Shown: positions 40,901 through 53,046 of the stretch, piece after piece
Layout: every line of letters starts with the position of its first letter
Numbering within the stretch: the first letter of the stretch is position 1
Assembly (NCBI GenBank): GCA_005656395.1
Contig: SRSI01000044.1
Span: 1,240,001-1,304,000 of the forward strand
From: Strongyloides papillosus
Lineage: Eukaryota; Nematoda; Chromadorea; Rhabditida; Strongyloididae
DNA length: 64,000 nucleotides
Direction of reading: 5' to 3'
Notes under the pieces: generated by a model
Databases searched by the model: none
Seen by the model: only the letters and a program-made list of their open reading frames with translations
Told to the model about the DNA's origin: nothing
Made by a program: the position numbers and the translations under genes

Positions 40901-41016
40901 GTCCTTCATCATCATCATCCTCGAATGTCAAAGCTCCAGGTACAGCACCACCAACGAGGAGATTAAGTTATAATTCACTTGACAGTGGAGTTATTGAGGG
41001 AGGGTGTGATCCCTAG
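34999..41016 (+). CDS. BRAG/IQSEC-type Arf guanine-nucleotide exchange factor (IQ-Sec7-PH)
   Basis: Five exons: 34999-35100, 35191-35474, 35768-36643, 39585-39902 and 39954-41016 (880 residues). Phases match at every junction. An IQ motif (AATIIQRCYRNYRLAKFYK, about residues 49-67) follows an LEKKYGG helix, as in IQSEC/Schizo proteins. Exon 3 encodes a long Asn/Ser-rich linker. The Sec7 domain spans about 440-625 with the catalytic glutamate in LPGEAQ (Glu556), followed by a PH domain at about 640-760 that includes HRRLICYCRMNQ. The tail is Ser-rich. The protein should activate Arf (probably Arf6) at membranes, with calmodulin binding through the IQ motif. The third intron is 2.9 kb, far longer than its neighbours, so a second promoter before the Sec7 exons (Met428) is possible but not shown. 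Confidence 0.9.
36644..39584 (+). other. 2.9-kb intron of the Arf exchange factor gene
   Basis: The donor is gtaagt at 36644 and the acceptor is ttttag ending at 39584. The content is A/T-rich; the open frame at 38637-38897 has no domain. It may hold regulatory sequence or an alternative first exon; none was identified. Confidence 0.6.
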
Positions 41017-43403
41017 GTAAAATAGTAATTTTACTGTACTTAAAAAAATTCATCTCATTAGATGAAATGTATTCACGCAAATTAATGTCTATTGTTCGGT
41101 TCATTTTCTGTGTATTAAGAAAATTTATTTTACAATTTTTTTATATATTTTTTAATATAATATATTATTCTTAAGACAAAATTATTTATAAATATTAAAA
41201 TTGTGTGTCTTAAGCAATTAATTTGTTCTTAGTATATTATTTATTATTTTATAAATTGATGATTAAAAATAAAACATGATGTTTAATAATAATGTTTATC
41301 TTTTTTAATTTTATATATACTGTAAAAGTATAATAATTATTGTAATCAAAAATAAAAAAGCCCACTTTAAAAATTAAGGAAATGATTAGAAGAAGGACAA
41401 TTTCGAGAACTGATATTTACATTATTTGATAACATATTATCGTATTGCAATATGTGATTAATAAATAAGAATTATTTTTTTTATGATTATTGTGCTATAA
41501 AATGTATCAATATTGGAAATATCACGTGTTAGAGTATTTCATCGAATTTAAAAAATACATAAATATAATTCTTAAGATATAAAAATTATAAATATTATGG
41601 GATGAATTGTAATCTTTTTTGTAAACAAATAATTAAAAGATCACAAAATCATGGTGACGTAACGTAGTAATTAAGAAATTGAAATTTTATCATCATGATG
41701 CAATATAACTTATTTTTCATCTATTTTTTTTGTTATCATTACTAATAAAGTAAAATAGTAATGAGACGTTGGAAATAAATAAGACATGATTATTTTTAAT
41801 TTCAATACCAAATATTATTGTTTATCTATAAAACTGGAACTATAAATATTTGAATATAGCGATATTTGAAGTAAACGGAAATAAATATTTATTTATAATC
41901 ATTTTCGACCTTAAAATAAAAGAGATATGTAAAATTTACATTATTCAACATCTCTTGATTAATTAACATTATTTAAGTAACAAGAATAGGGTGTCTCTCA
42001 CGTTTTTCCAACAGACTAAGGTTATATTAATTTTAAATTTATTTGAAAAATTTTGAAGAGGGGAGACAACAGAAAATATTGTATAAGTAATGTTTAAATT
42101 ATATTTGGTTTGTTGTCGTAAAGATATCATGCCAACAAATCGATGTTTTAAAAGAGAGTATGGAAATTTTTTATAAATAATGTGAATTTTAATATCATCA
42201 AGTGTTGTTGTGTTTTCAAAATTTGTATTTAAGATGTGTAATAAATAAATATCTTATTTAACGATTATAGTATATATTTAAAATGACCTTGTTGTTATTA
42301 TTTTTTTCATTTGAATAATAGGTATATTTAAAGTTAAAGTAAACTTTTGTCATGGCAACTATATTATATAAAATGTTGTTAAAAAATGAATATAAATAAT
42401 TACTTTGATTAATTTATTACTACTTTTTCTAAAAAAAATATTTTTTTCCTTCATACATAATTGTTATAACATTTTTATTATAAATTTAAATTTTAAGCAT
42501 ATAAATGTTACGTTTCCATGAAAGTAATATACTTATCATTTGTTATTATAAACTTTCTTTTAGATAACACGCGTCAAAATTTATATATGCTTAAACAATA
42601 ATGTAACGTGATCAAAAATTTTTAAATAAAATAATTTTTGTGAAAGTATAAAAGTAAATGAAAATTTAATAAATAGTTAAATAGAAATACTCTTATATTG
42701 TAATTTGTATAAGCAAATACTTCAATCGACAAATCTATTTATTTCTAAAGTTAAATAGATAAAATATAAATTGTGTAGACGTTAGAAATAAAAAAATTGG
42801 AAATGGTTTATATATTAAAGTTGGGACAAAATTTCACATTTATATTCATTTTTTATTTGTATATAATAATCATTAAATATTACATTATTCTTAATGATGT
42901 GATTTTTACACAATTATCTATAAAATATTCATTTTATCACATACATTTTTAATTTTGATCTTTTATTATTATTTCTATTTTTTAAAGCACTTCTTTAAAT
43001 GTATTATTAATTTTTAGTATACGTGTCATTGATGTGAAATATATAAGTTTATATTGCTTGATAAAAATACATAGATTAACATATAATGTTGAATAATTTT
43101 TTGTGCTCTGTAACAAAATTTTTTCTAAAGTATTTTATTATTACCATTTTATCAGGTTATCCCCAATTTTTGCACACTATCAATTTAAGAAAATTTATAT
43201 CGTAAATAAGCACATTTTAGTGTTTTTAGGTACTTCCTTTCATTCTATCATCTCTGACTAATTTAGATAAATGTCAATTGATATTGCATAAAAAAAATTT
43301 TTCCCCACTTCTTGTTGATCACTCCTCTTAATTTAAAATTGGTATAAATACAAAGTCACATTTTATTTAAAATTATAATTTTAACGACATTCTTTTAGTT
43401 AAG
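41017..43403. other. Intergenic region, nothing recognised
   Basis: About 2.4 kb of A/T-rich DNA upstream of the glutamate dehydrogenase gene. An acceptor-like tcttttag ends at 43398, five bases before the next ATG, a plausible trans-splice site. Confidence 0.5.
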
Positions 43404-45081
43404 ATGCTCTCCCGTTTTGCAAATACTTCTCCACGTGCAATTATTAACTCTTCTAAGAGAGCCTTTTGCTCATCAACACTTGATGCTCATGAACAAATCA
43501 AAGATGAATTGAAACCAATGGATGAACAAATTAATCCATCATTCTTCAAGGTAATTAAAATTTTTCAATAATATTTACCAAGTTTTTTATAAAAATATAA
43601 TTTAGATGACTGAATATTATTTTGATAAAGGTGCTGCTGTTCTTGAACCAGCTCTTATCAAAGAATTTAAACAAAGTTCAATGAGTAATGATGAAAAGAC
43701 TAACTATGTTAGAGGCATCTTGGGAGCAATTAAGCCAGTTAACAAAGTCCTTTACGTCTCTTTCCCAATTAGACGCGAAAATGGGCAATATCAAATGATT
43801 GAAGCATGGAGAGCTCAACATTCAGAACACAGAACACCAACAAAAGGAGGTATTCGTTATTCTATGGATGTTTGTGAGGATGAAGTTAAAGCTTTATCAG
43901 CTTTGATGACATACAAATGTGCTGTTGTTGATGTTCCATTCGGAGGTGCTAAAGGAGGTGTTAAGATTGATCCAAAGAAATATACAGACTATGAAATTGA
44001 AAAAATTACACGTCGCCTTGCTATCGAATTTTCAAAGAAAGGTTTCTTAGGACCAGGTGTTGATGTTCCAGCTCCAGATATGGGTACTGGAGAACGTGAA
44101 ATGGCTTGGATTGCTGATACATATGCCCAAACGACTGGACATTTAGATAAAGATGCATCAGCTTGTATTACAGGAAAACCAATTGTTTCTGGAGGTATTC
44201 ACGGACGTGTATCTGCTACAGGACGTGGTGTATGGAAAGGTATGGAAGTTTTTATTAATGATAAAGACTACATGGATGCTGTTGGTCTTACGACTGGGTA
44301 TAAAGGAAAAACAGCTATTATTCAAGGATTCGGTAATGTTGGTCTCCATACCATGAGATACCTTCATAGAGATGGAGTTAAAGTTATTGGAGTCCAAGAA
44401 TACAATTGTGCTATCTATAACGAAAATGGAATTGATCCAAAAGCTCTTGAAGACTATACTATTGCAAATAAAACTATTAAAGGTTTCCCAGGAGCTAAAA
44501 CATTTGAACCATTTGAGGACCTTATGTTTGAAAAATGTGATATTCTTGTCCCAGCTGCCTGTGAAAAATCAATTCACAAAGGAAATGCCGCTCGTGTTCA
44601 AGCTAAAATTATTGCTGAAGCTGCTAATGGACCAATTACACCAGCAGCTGATAAGATTCTCCTTAAACGTGGAGATTGCCTTATCATTCCTGATATGTTC
44701 GTAAACAGTGGTGGTGTAACCGTTTCATACTTTGAATGGCTTAAAAATTTGAATCACGTATCATATGGACGTTTGACCTTCAAATATGAAACTGATTCAA
44801 ATAACCTTCTTCTTAACTCTGTTGAGGAATCCGTTTCTAAAGCTCTTGGACAAAAGGTTCCAATTTCACCAAATGAAGCTTTCTCAAATAGAATATCTGG
44901 TGCTTCAGAAAAGGATATCGTTCACTCTGGACTTGAATACTCAATGAATAGATCAGCTAAAGCAATCATTAAAACTGCTAGAAAATACAACCTTGGCTTG
45001 GATCTTCGTACAGCTGCTTACGTAAACTCTATTGAAAAAGTATACCATACCTACAAAACTTCTGGATTTACCTTCTCTTAA
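43404..45081 (+). CDS. gdh-1: Mitochondrial glutamate dehydrogenase
   Basis: Two exons, 43404-43550 and 43606-45081 (540 residues). It interconverts glutamate and 2-oxoglutarate plus ammonia using NAD(P). The first exon gives an Arg/Ser-rich, acid-free start ([20 protein letters not shown]) typical of a mitochondrial import signal. The dimerisation/substrate domain carries TKGGIRYS (Lys129) and the catalytic-lysine motif PFGGAKGG (Lys165). The nucleotide domain has GFGNVG, and the region after it ([13 protein letters not shown]) matches the antenna of animal enzymes. The length is that of metazoan GDH. Codon use is more G+C-rich than surroundings, suggesting high expression. AATAAA at 45204 is a likely polyadenylation signal. 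The symbol follows nematode usage by homology. Confidence 0.95.
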
Positions 45082-46023
45082 ATAGGTTTTTTTTAATTTT
45101 TTTTTGTTATTTAAATTTAAACTTTAAAAGATAATATTATTCTTGTTTACATTCTAACAAAGTAGGAATACCGTAAATGACAGATAAACTTTTTTAATTC
45201 ACAAATAAAGTATTTATCATTAATTTAATTAAAGATTGTTAATTGTTAAATTGTCTTCGTTGAATTGTAATATATTCAATTTATTTAATTATAATTTTTA
45301 AAAAATTTTGATCTTTTAAAAAGAAGTAATGATTTGAATAACTTACAATACGTGAATAAAAATGTATTATGATTAGCTTGAGTGTAAAAATTCAATTTTA
45401 TATGTCATCTAAAATTAAATTATATGTTTTTTTCACGCCACATACCATAGTTATATAGAAAAAAATTATTCTGCATAAATGTTAAATTTTATTAAAACCA
45501 ATAAATTTTTAATTATATATTGATCTTATTGAATATTTATAATAATTATTGACATTACATTTGTTAACTAAACTCATGATATTAATCAACATTTAATCAT
45601 CATAATTGTATGTATTTTTAATTTCCTATGTTTTTGTAATATAATTTTCTTTCAAGTGCCAATTTCATGAAACAATCACGTAATTAAAAAATTATTTTAT
45701 CATAGCATTACGGTAGTCGATAATAAAATATTTTATTTTAGTATCGTCAGATTACATGTACTATAATCTTAAAAACTTATCACCTACACAAATATTCATA
45801 ATTGTATTGTCATTAAAATGATTAATCAACAAAAAAATTTAATTACAATATATTAAATGATAAAACTTAAATAATGATGCATATAGATGATTTTAAATAT
45901 ATTATGTAAATTACTAAAATTTTCCAGACAGATAACAATTCTATGATAAGATTACTTGACAGCATATTTCGTCATGATATTTCATCTTTTATTACCATTA
46001 ATTTTTAGATAGGGTATAGTAAA
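45082..46023. other. Intergenic region
   Basis: About 0.9 kb of A/T-rich DNA between two plus-strand genes. It contains the GDH 3' untranslated region (AATAAA at 45204-45209) and no other recognised feature. Confidence 0.5.
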
Positions 46024-46879
46024 ATGATATTATTAAAAAATTATTCTAATTACTTTATATTTTCTATATTTTTGTTATTCTTAATTTTTAAAACTTATGT
46101 AGCTAACAATAAATATAGGGAACAAACTAATATTTGTAAGCTTTAGAATTACACATAACTATTAGTTATTTTTTTAAGTTTACAAAACATCTAACTTAAA
46201 CAAAGAGGATATTGTTGAACAAATAGATAAAAAATTTTTAAAATCAGCAGAAAGACAATCTCATCTTTCATCTAATATTAAAGCTAATATTTATGTCATA
46301 GCTGATGTTTCAACAAATGTTCCATCAAATATATATGCAGATATATTCACAAATTTTTTAATGGGATTTTTTAACAATTTTAAAATTAACCCATCATATG
46401 TTAATGTAGCTTTTACAATGTCACCTGGTGATAACAATATGTGGTTGTATTTACCATCATTTAATTCTTTTTATGGAAATACATCATTGAGAGATTATAT
46501 TCATTCTTCTTATTATCCATTAGATGGTTCACAGTCCTCTGGACAAGGGCAACTTAAGGATATGTTGAAGATGGCACTTAATAATCAATTCCTTAAAACA
46601 GGTTACAACGATTCATATAAACCACATATTATTTTTTACCTTACAACAACATCATCTCCTGATTTAGATGCTATTTATCAGTCAAATATTATAAGAAACA
46701 GTAATAAATTTAAAATAATTTCCATTGGTTATCAGACAAAGGATAATATTAATGCATTACAAAGTATGAGTAATTGTTTTTATAGAGCTAATACTGAAAA
46801 CGATTTGTCGGCACTTTCTTCAGCTTTAGCTAGTCTCGTTACTGATGCTAGTAATTCGGGTACTGAATTGCAATGTTAA
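46024..46879 (+). CDS. Secreted von Willebrand A-like domain protein
   Basis: Two exons, 46024-46135 and 46179-46879 (270 residues). The first exon encodes a strongly hydrophobic segment (FIFSIFLLFLIFKTYVA, residues 12-28), a signal peptide or anchor. The second starts with a polar stretch and then a VWA-like fold: IYVIADVSTNV (80-84 is D-x-S-x-N, a variant of the metal-site motif D-x-S-x-S), a central HIIFYLTTTSSPD strand and turn, and FKIISIGYQ. It ends NSGTELQC. Such single-VWA secreted proteins are common in nematodes and usually bind other proteins outside the cell. The intron acceptor is ttttaag rather than cag/tag; it is the only site that keeps frame with the signal exon. AATAAA begins right after the stop codon (46880). 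Confidence 0.75.
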
Positions 46880-49261
46880 AATAAATATGGAAAAGTAATT
46901 TCAAACAATTATCACAAAAATTGTTTTTTTTCTTTATAATTATATAAATATTTTAATTTGTATGAACAAAAAGAGATATTATATAAAAAATTTGTAAAAT
47001 ATTTCTACAAAAAAAGGATAATAAATATATTGTTATTATTACAATTTTGATACTCTTTTATTGTAAAAGTAGCTTTTATTTTTTTTAGAAAAAAAAACTA
47101 ATTGATTTATTTTAAACAATTATTCAAAAATTGGATGAATTTCAGAAGATGAAATATTAGTTAGCACAATTTGAGAGTAATGGAATTATTTCATACTTTG
47201 TCTTTTATGAATGTAAACATTTTATTATTTTTTCTTTATTAAACATCACTAAATAAAGAAAAACCTATTTACCATACATCAATTTTATTGAAATAATTAA
47301 ATAATTTTTATATTTCAAGTTAATTATTTGGGGATAACAAAATTATAATAACTAATTTTAATTGTTTTTCTACTGCTTTTCTTACTACAGCTAGAAATAA
47401 TTTCTTAATAAAATATGCAATTGTTTTTTAGATATAATAATTTATCTTAAATTAGTTTATCAATTGTAAAGAATGTCTATAATGAATAATTAAAAGAATA
47501 ATGCTTTTATTTAAGAAAAAATGTAAATTTGATTTATTAATCAATTACACTGTTTTAAAAATTGTTTAGATTACTTTTAAAAAAAAGAATGAATAAATAA
47601 ATAGAATTTAAAAAATGCCTTTGTTCTAGAAATAAACGAATAATATGAAAGATTTTATTCAATAACTTTTTATAGAATATTAAATTCTAATATATCATTT
47701 TACATAATAGAAAATAAATTATTGAAATTAATTTATTCAAATGACAAAGTCTCATTCTACATTAATAAATGATAAAATGCAAACTTATAAAATCATAAAG
47801 AATAATTGTTACTGAGTCTAAAGGGGATATTTAGATATTTTATAATATTATTAATTTGTATCGTTAACTCATTTTGAAATACTTACATAATGAGAAATGT
47901 TTAAGGAAATTAGATATAGATCAAATTGAATATGACTAAGAAAAATGACATTTGATTTAGGATAAAACTCCATAATTTAGAAATAAAAAATAAATATGAT
48001 GTAATTTACTATGTATTATTTTGTGGGTTATTATACTAAAACATCATTGAGTATAGTTATCAAATTCTCTAAAACATACAGTAAAACGTTTCTATATCTT
48101 TTTATTTTTCATCCAAAGTAGGATAATTTTAAATGATAAAGAGAAGTAGAATTGACATCTTTTTAACCGTTTTTTAAGTACGACAATTTTATAAATAGAT
48201 AATAAAAAAATATGTTTACTAACTTGAAAAAAAAGATTAATGTTAAAAAGTTGTTTTTTTTTAAATTTATCACTTTATAGATGAAATTCGTAACAATTTA
48301 AATAAATAAGTTTAAATGTTATTGAAATCACACCACTTTTAGAATTTCAAATTAACTTTAAAAATGAGACAGATTGCATAATTTCATTATCAATTTTTTT
48401 ACTTTCCCCTACTCTCATTAATTTATTCAAATTTGCTTTATTTTATATAATAACCAAATTTTATGATTAATTTGTTAATAGACGTACTTTTTTATATAAA
48501 GTACTGAATATTAATTTTAATTATTTTTAGATTAAAAGAAAACTAAGTTACATCTAGGAAATATATTCATTATAAACTTCATTTTTTAATTGATTTAGAA
48601 TTGTCATTATAGAATTGATGAAGCAAGAACGTAAGTACCTTAACTTATATAATATAGTTTTTTTTATTTTATCTTATTTTAACTTCTAACAATTTACACA
48701 ATTTTGAATAAATATGACTATTTTTATTAACCTTATATTAAAATGATATTGAAATTCTATTTTTTCTCTATAAGCGATTAATTATAGATAAATTAAAATT
48801 TGAATAAGTGCTGTAAAATATATGTTAAGGAGAAAAATTGTAAGATCAATTGGTCTGAAAAGTAGGTACATTATTGCAAAGTCATGGATTTCCAATGTTC
48901 ATCGAACGATTACAAAATTTTTATATTTATGATTATTTTTTTGGTTCTAAAAATAGTCCACATTGCCAAATATTTTTAAAACATTGTTTTAAATTTGACA
49001 TCCAAGAATGATTTTAAAATATATTCTAACGAAAAAGTTGAACTATTGTATAAATATTAAGTTGTCGTATAAGTTCCGTGTTTTTTTTCATTGTCATACT
49101 ATGTCAACAAAAAATATAATTACAACAAATATAAAATTAAACTTTTATAACAATTAGATAGTACCACTTTTTAATTTCATAATTTACATAACAACAATAT
49201 ATTATACTATCAATGATAAATTTTTTTGGTAAGACATAGATGTAGTTTAGATTTTTTTTGA

Positions 49262-49390
49262 CATTGTATTCCAAGCGAATTTCAATGGAGAAATAAGATA
49301 ATTTATGCTTCTAAAAATTTTTTTGGAGCATTAGGGGGAGGTAAAGTAGATGCTGAAACGGTGAAAAAATTGTTCTCAAAGTTTCAATAA
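49262..49390 (+). pseudogene. Possible mariner transposase relic (helix-turn-helix part)
   Basis: A 42-codon open stretch without ATG. Residues ASKNFFGALGGGKVDAETV followed by KKLFSKFQ resemble the N-terminal helix-turn-helix of mariner transposases, where a short loop with G-x-G leads to a conserved T-V-x-x-W-F-x-K-F-R. Here the Trp is Leu and the frame stops directly afterwards. Flanking sequence is too decayed to read. The assignment rests on pattern similarity only. Confidence 0.3.
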
Positions 49391-50002
49391 CAAAAAATGA
49401 ATCTTAATTGTAAAGCATAGATTTTTATGACTTCTGTTTCTAATAAAGATCTTTTGAGATTCTATCAATTGCAAAACAATTTTAATGACTTTTAGTATAA
49501 CACGTTCTTAAAATTAGACAAAAAGATTTTTAAAAAAATGACAAAATTTAAAGAATGATAAAAAAGTTGTTCTTTAACATGGCGATATATGACATTTAAG
49601 ACTCGAAAAAATCTGGATTAGAGGAGCTATAAAGTCCTTTGTTACTTATCAAACTCTTCAAGTGTGTCTCTATTCAATAGCTATCTAATCTTGTCTCTAC
49701 ATTGCTTTTTGAATGATAGAAGCCTTGGTAAAATTGATGAAGTAAGTAATAATCTTTTATAAACTCTTTTCAAAAATATTAATAAAATCTTCACATTTTG
49801 AATTGATAAGGTGTCTACAATTGTAGACAAATTGTAGATAAAATGAATAATATGTTGTGAATTAAATAAATGTTGTTTTTTTTAAATTATAGTTTTTGAA
49901 AATAAAACGACAGAACTTTTTCGACAAACTAAAATTATTTAATAAAAATATATTGAAATTAAAATAATACATAATAGAGCTTATAATTTTTATTTCCACC
50001 AC

Positions 50003-50245
50003 TTGAAGCAACTACAAAATTATATTTTTATAATTCTATTAAGTATAATATTTAATAAACGAAAAACCATATCTCTAGAGTTTGACAATAAAAATGTATT
50101 AAAATTTTTAAAAAAAATTAAAGAATGCATTGACAATCACCATTTACACAATATCCTTTTGATTTTTGCTGAAATTCACAGTAAAGTTGACAACCAAAAT
50201 CTACACAAAAAAATCCATTTATTAATTCAGACATTCCAAGAATAA
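50003..50245 (+). pseudogene. Short helical open frame without ATG
   Basis: 80 codons beginning at TTG with a hydrophobic start (YIFIILLSIIF), then a Lys/His/Leu-rich, probably helical segment with one Cys. No ATG or acceptor gives it a proper start, and an in-frame stop lies just upstream. It could be a broken small secreted protein gene or chance. Confidence 0.2.
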
Positions 50246-52098
50246 CACAAGAAATAGTGATAAATTTTATAAATTTCATGATCCTGCAACTAAAATAATA
50301 AGATATTAAAATAATAAGGTAATAATTTTATTACGATTGTTATAAAAAATTATTCTTATAACATTATGTTATTAATTTTTATTTTAATTCATTTATATAT
50401 AATTCGTAACTGTATAAGATTAATGCTTTTCAATTTTTACTTAATTAGTCACTTAGTGATTAATTTTACATTTCTATGATTTATCATCTTTAAATAGTTA
50501 TTCTATGAATTTTTAAATTTTTCTATTCTTTTAGATATTTTATTAAAAATGTTAACATTTTCATGTGCTTCTAAAATTTTAACCATTATTTTTCTCTTAC
50601 ACAAAAAATAAGAAGAATTGCGACAATTTTTTGTAAAAAGCAATATAATTTTCCATCATTTAAAAAATTAAATATTTTCCAGGTTTTTAAAATGTCAAAC
50701 GACAACATAAATGTTTTGAATGATGCAAAATATTTAATTGTGCATATATTTATTCTTTTTTGCAAAAATTTATATGTTTTACATATTAAGTTATGTAACT
50801 TTTATTCAATTTAAAAATTTGTTTATGATATTGAGCTCATCTTTGAGTCTAACTTGTTTTTTATAATATATAATAAAGTATGTTATTAGAAATCAATTTT
50901 ATGTGAAGCTTTAAATGTTTTAACTAGGATAATTTCTTTAACAATCTACTAACAAAAACAGTTTAAAAATTGCATAAAAGAATAATAGAAAGCAATAATT
51001 AATTTACCGTACAAATAATTATTGACTAAAAATATCATTTTAGTATTTTTACTTTTTTGATTAAAATATCTAAGTCATTTTTTATTATGGACAAAAGTGC
51101 AAAATGTTTCATAACTTTTCATAAAGTTAATTTTAAAAAATGACATTGAAGACAGTGCACAAAGCGTTAAGTTTTCAGATGAATATGATTTCTTAGAAAT
51201 ACATAATTTATAATAATTTAAAATATTGAAAGATAAAAAAAATTAATGACAATTTGATAAATGTTCGTTAAAAATGTATTTTTAATTTTACGTAAACCTA
51301 AAACATAATCTTGTATTTTTATAGATATTGTAGATAACAACTAAAGTTGTATGGTAAAAATAATATCATACAATAGTGACAACTTATTTTAATAATTTTT
51401 GAAATACTGCTTTAATTTTAATATGGGAAGTTATCGCGAAAAACTAGTCGCAAATAAAAAGAACTACGACATTTTATACAGATTTGTGCCTAGTTTTTGT
51501 GAACAATCTTAAAGTTATTGAACCTATATTGTTAAAAAATTTGTTATTTAACATCAACATAATTTGTTTTATTGTTAATACAATTAAAAAAAATGTATTT
51601 TTAGACCAAATGTAAAACTTTTAACAATTATTTATTCAAAAAATGATATTATCGCCTCAAAACGTTTAGATTTTGCAATTGGATATTCATAAAATTCTTA
51701 AAAAGATCTTGTAATATAAAAAGAAAAATGAGTTTTTATTTTGTTTTAAGATTATCCAAATACTCATATCATTGTTTATCATTTATATAAAAGCAAAATC
51801 AATATTTATTCGGTAATAATTCATATATAATTCAACATATATCAATTATCAAATAAAAGCATATTGGAAATATTATCAAACTTTAAAAAATTGACATTTC
51901 AACTATCACAGAAAAAAAATACAGATATATATGTTTAATACTTTAAAAAATAAAAAAACTTTAATAACAGTTTCTTCAAACAAATATTCTAGTATAAATA
52001 TAATTTTTTTATTATCATGTAGTAGAAGCGTAGTTTTTCATAATTGTCAATAATGCATTATATTTAAATTAAAGTTTGGAATTCATTTAATTTTAAAG

Positions 52099-52440
52099 AT
52101 GAACTTATTTTTACTTATTTTTTTTCTAAATTGCTTTGCATTATGCATAACAAAATTGTATGAGGATGTAAGTTCACGTTATAAAAGGCATAGACATTGG
52201 CACGGACATCGGCATGGATATTGTTATGGAGGTTTTGGACCTTGTCCTTACCCATATTGGGGTGGTCCAGGAGGATGGAATCCATATGCTTTTGCAAATG
52301 CAACATATGGACCCATTATGTCATGTATAAACAATAATTGTCCAGATGGTTATACTTGCTTCAGAAATCAGTGCTATATAAATGAAATATTTCAGAGAGC
52401 GATTGACAGATATAATTCATTTTTTTATCGTAATGGATAA
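52099..52440 (+). CDS. Small secreted His- and Cys-rich protein
   Basis: A single exon of 113 residues. Residues 1-18 are a signal peptide (NLFLLIFFLNCFALCIT). The mature part begins with a basic dibasic/His cluster (RYKRHRHWHGHRHGYCYGG), then a Gly/Pro/Tyr/Trp stretch. Near the end is a compact four-Cys motif C-x4-C-x5-C-x4-C (from CINNNCPDGYTCFRNQC), like an isolated EB-type module, and the tail is RAIDRYNSFFYRNG. The KR site suggests a propeptide cleavage, and the His cluster could bind metal ions. It might be an extracellular matrix, eggshell or antimicrobial-type peptide; none is shown. AATAAA sites lie near 52545 and 52695. Confidence 0.72.
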   Translation: MNLFLLIFFLNCFALCITKLYEDVSSRYKRHRHWHGHRHGYCYGGFGPCPYPYWGGPGGWNPYAFANATYGPIMSCINNNCPDGYTCFRNQCYINEIFQRAIDRYNSFFYRNG

Positions 52441-53046
52441 TACGATAGTTTTAAATAGTTTTATTCTCAAACCACGGAAATGCTAGAATACTAATTTATG
52501 TTTTTTAATTTTTATGCAAGTAATTTTCTGACAATTTTTATACAAAATAAATGAATTTATATTACAGAATGAAAGATAAATGAAAAATTTTAAATAGTTT
52601 TTTGAAGAAATAATTGTTTTCTTCTAATTTTTGTTTAATACAAAAGATATAGTAACTTTATAGAAAACATTCTTAATTTTCTTTTATTTTATTTCAATAA
52701 AGTATTAAAGCAAATAGACAATATTTTGTAAAATTCTGGTGAGAATTTACTAATCTAATAATAATTTCTTTGTAATTCAAATGCTAATAGAAATGTTTGA
52801 AAATCATTTGTGTTATTTGATCAGATAAAAAATAATTCACATTGTAATTTAAAATATAATTTGAAAGAAATTTTAACAAACAGATCACATGACATTCATA
52901 AATTGACAATATCAAATCTTAGGAAAAATATTACTCTATTGTTGTTATCATATTAAGACAGTAAATTGAAATAAACACTTATTAAGTTAAAATATAATAT
53001 ATTAATTGAACTATTTTTTTACACAAAAAATAATTGATATTAAGTA
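52441..53046. other. Flank between small secreted gene and nested elements
   Basis: About 600 bases including the 3' untranslated region of the preceding gene. Nothing else is recognised. Confidence 0.5.

Larger units (their letters stand above)
46880..52098. other. Long intergenic region with relics
   Basis: About 5.2 kb of A/T-rich DNA. It contains a possible mariner transposase fragment at 49262-49390 and a short helical frame at 50003-50245 that lacks an ATG (both listed). Otherwise nothing is recognised. Confidence 0.5.

Noticed and set aside
44153..44704. Alternative frames within the glutamate dehydrogenase gene
   Set aside because: Shadows of a highly conserved enzyme frame.
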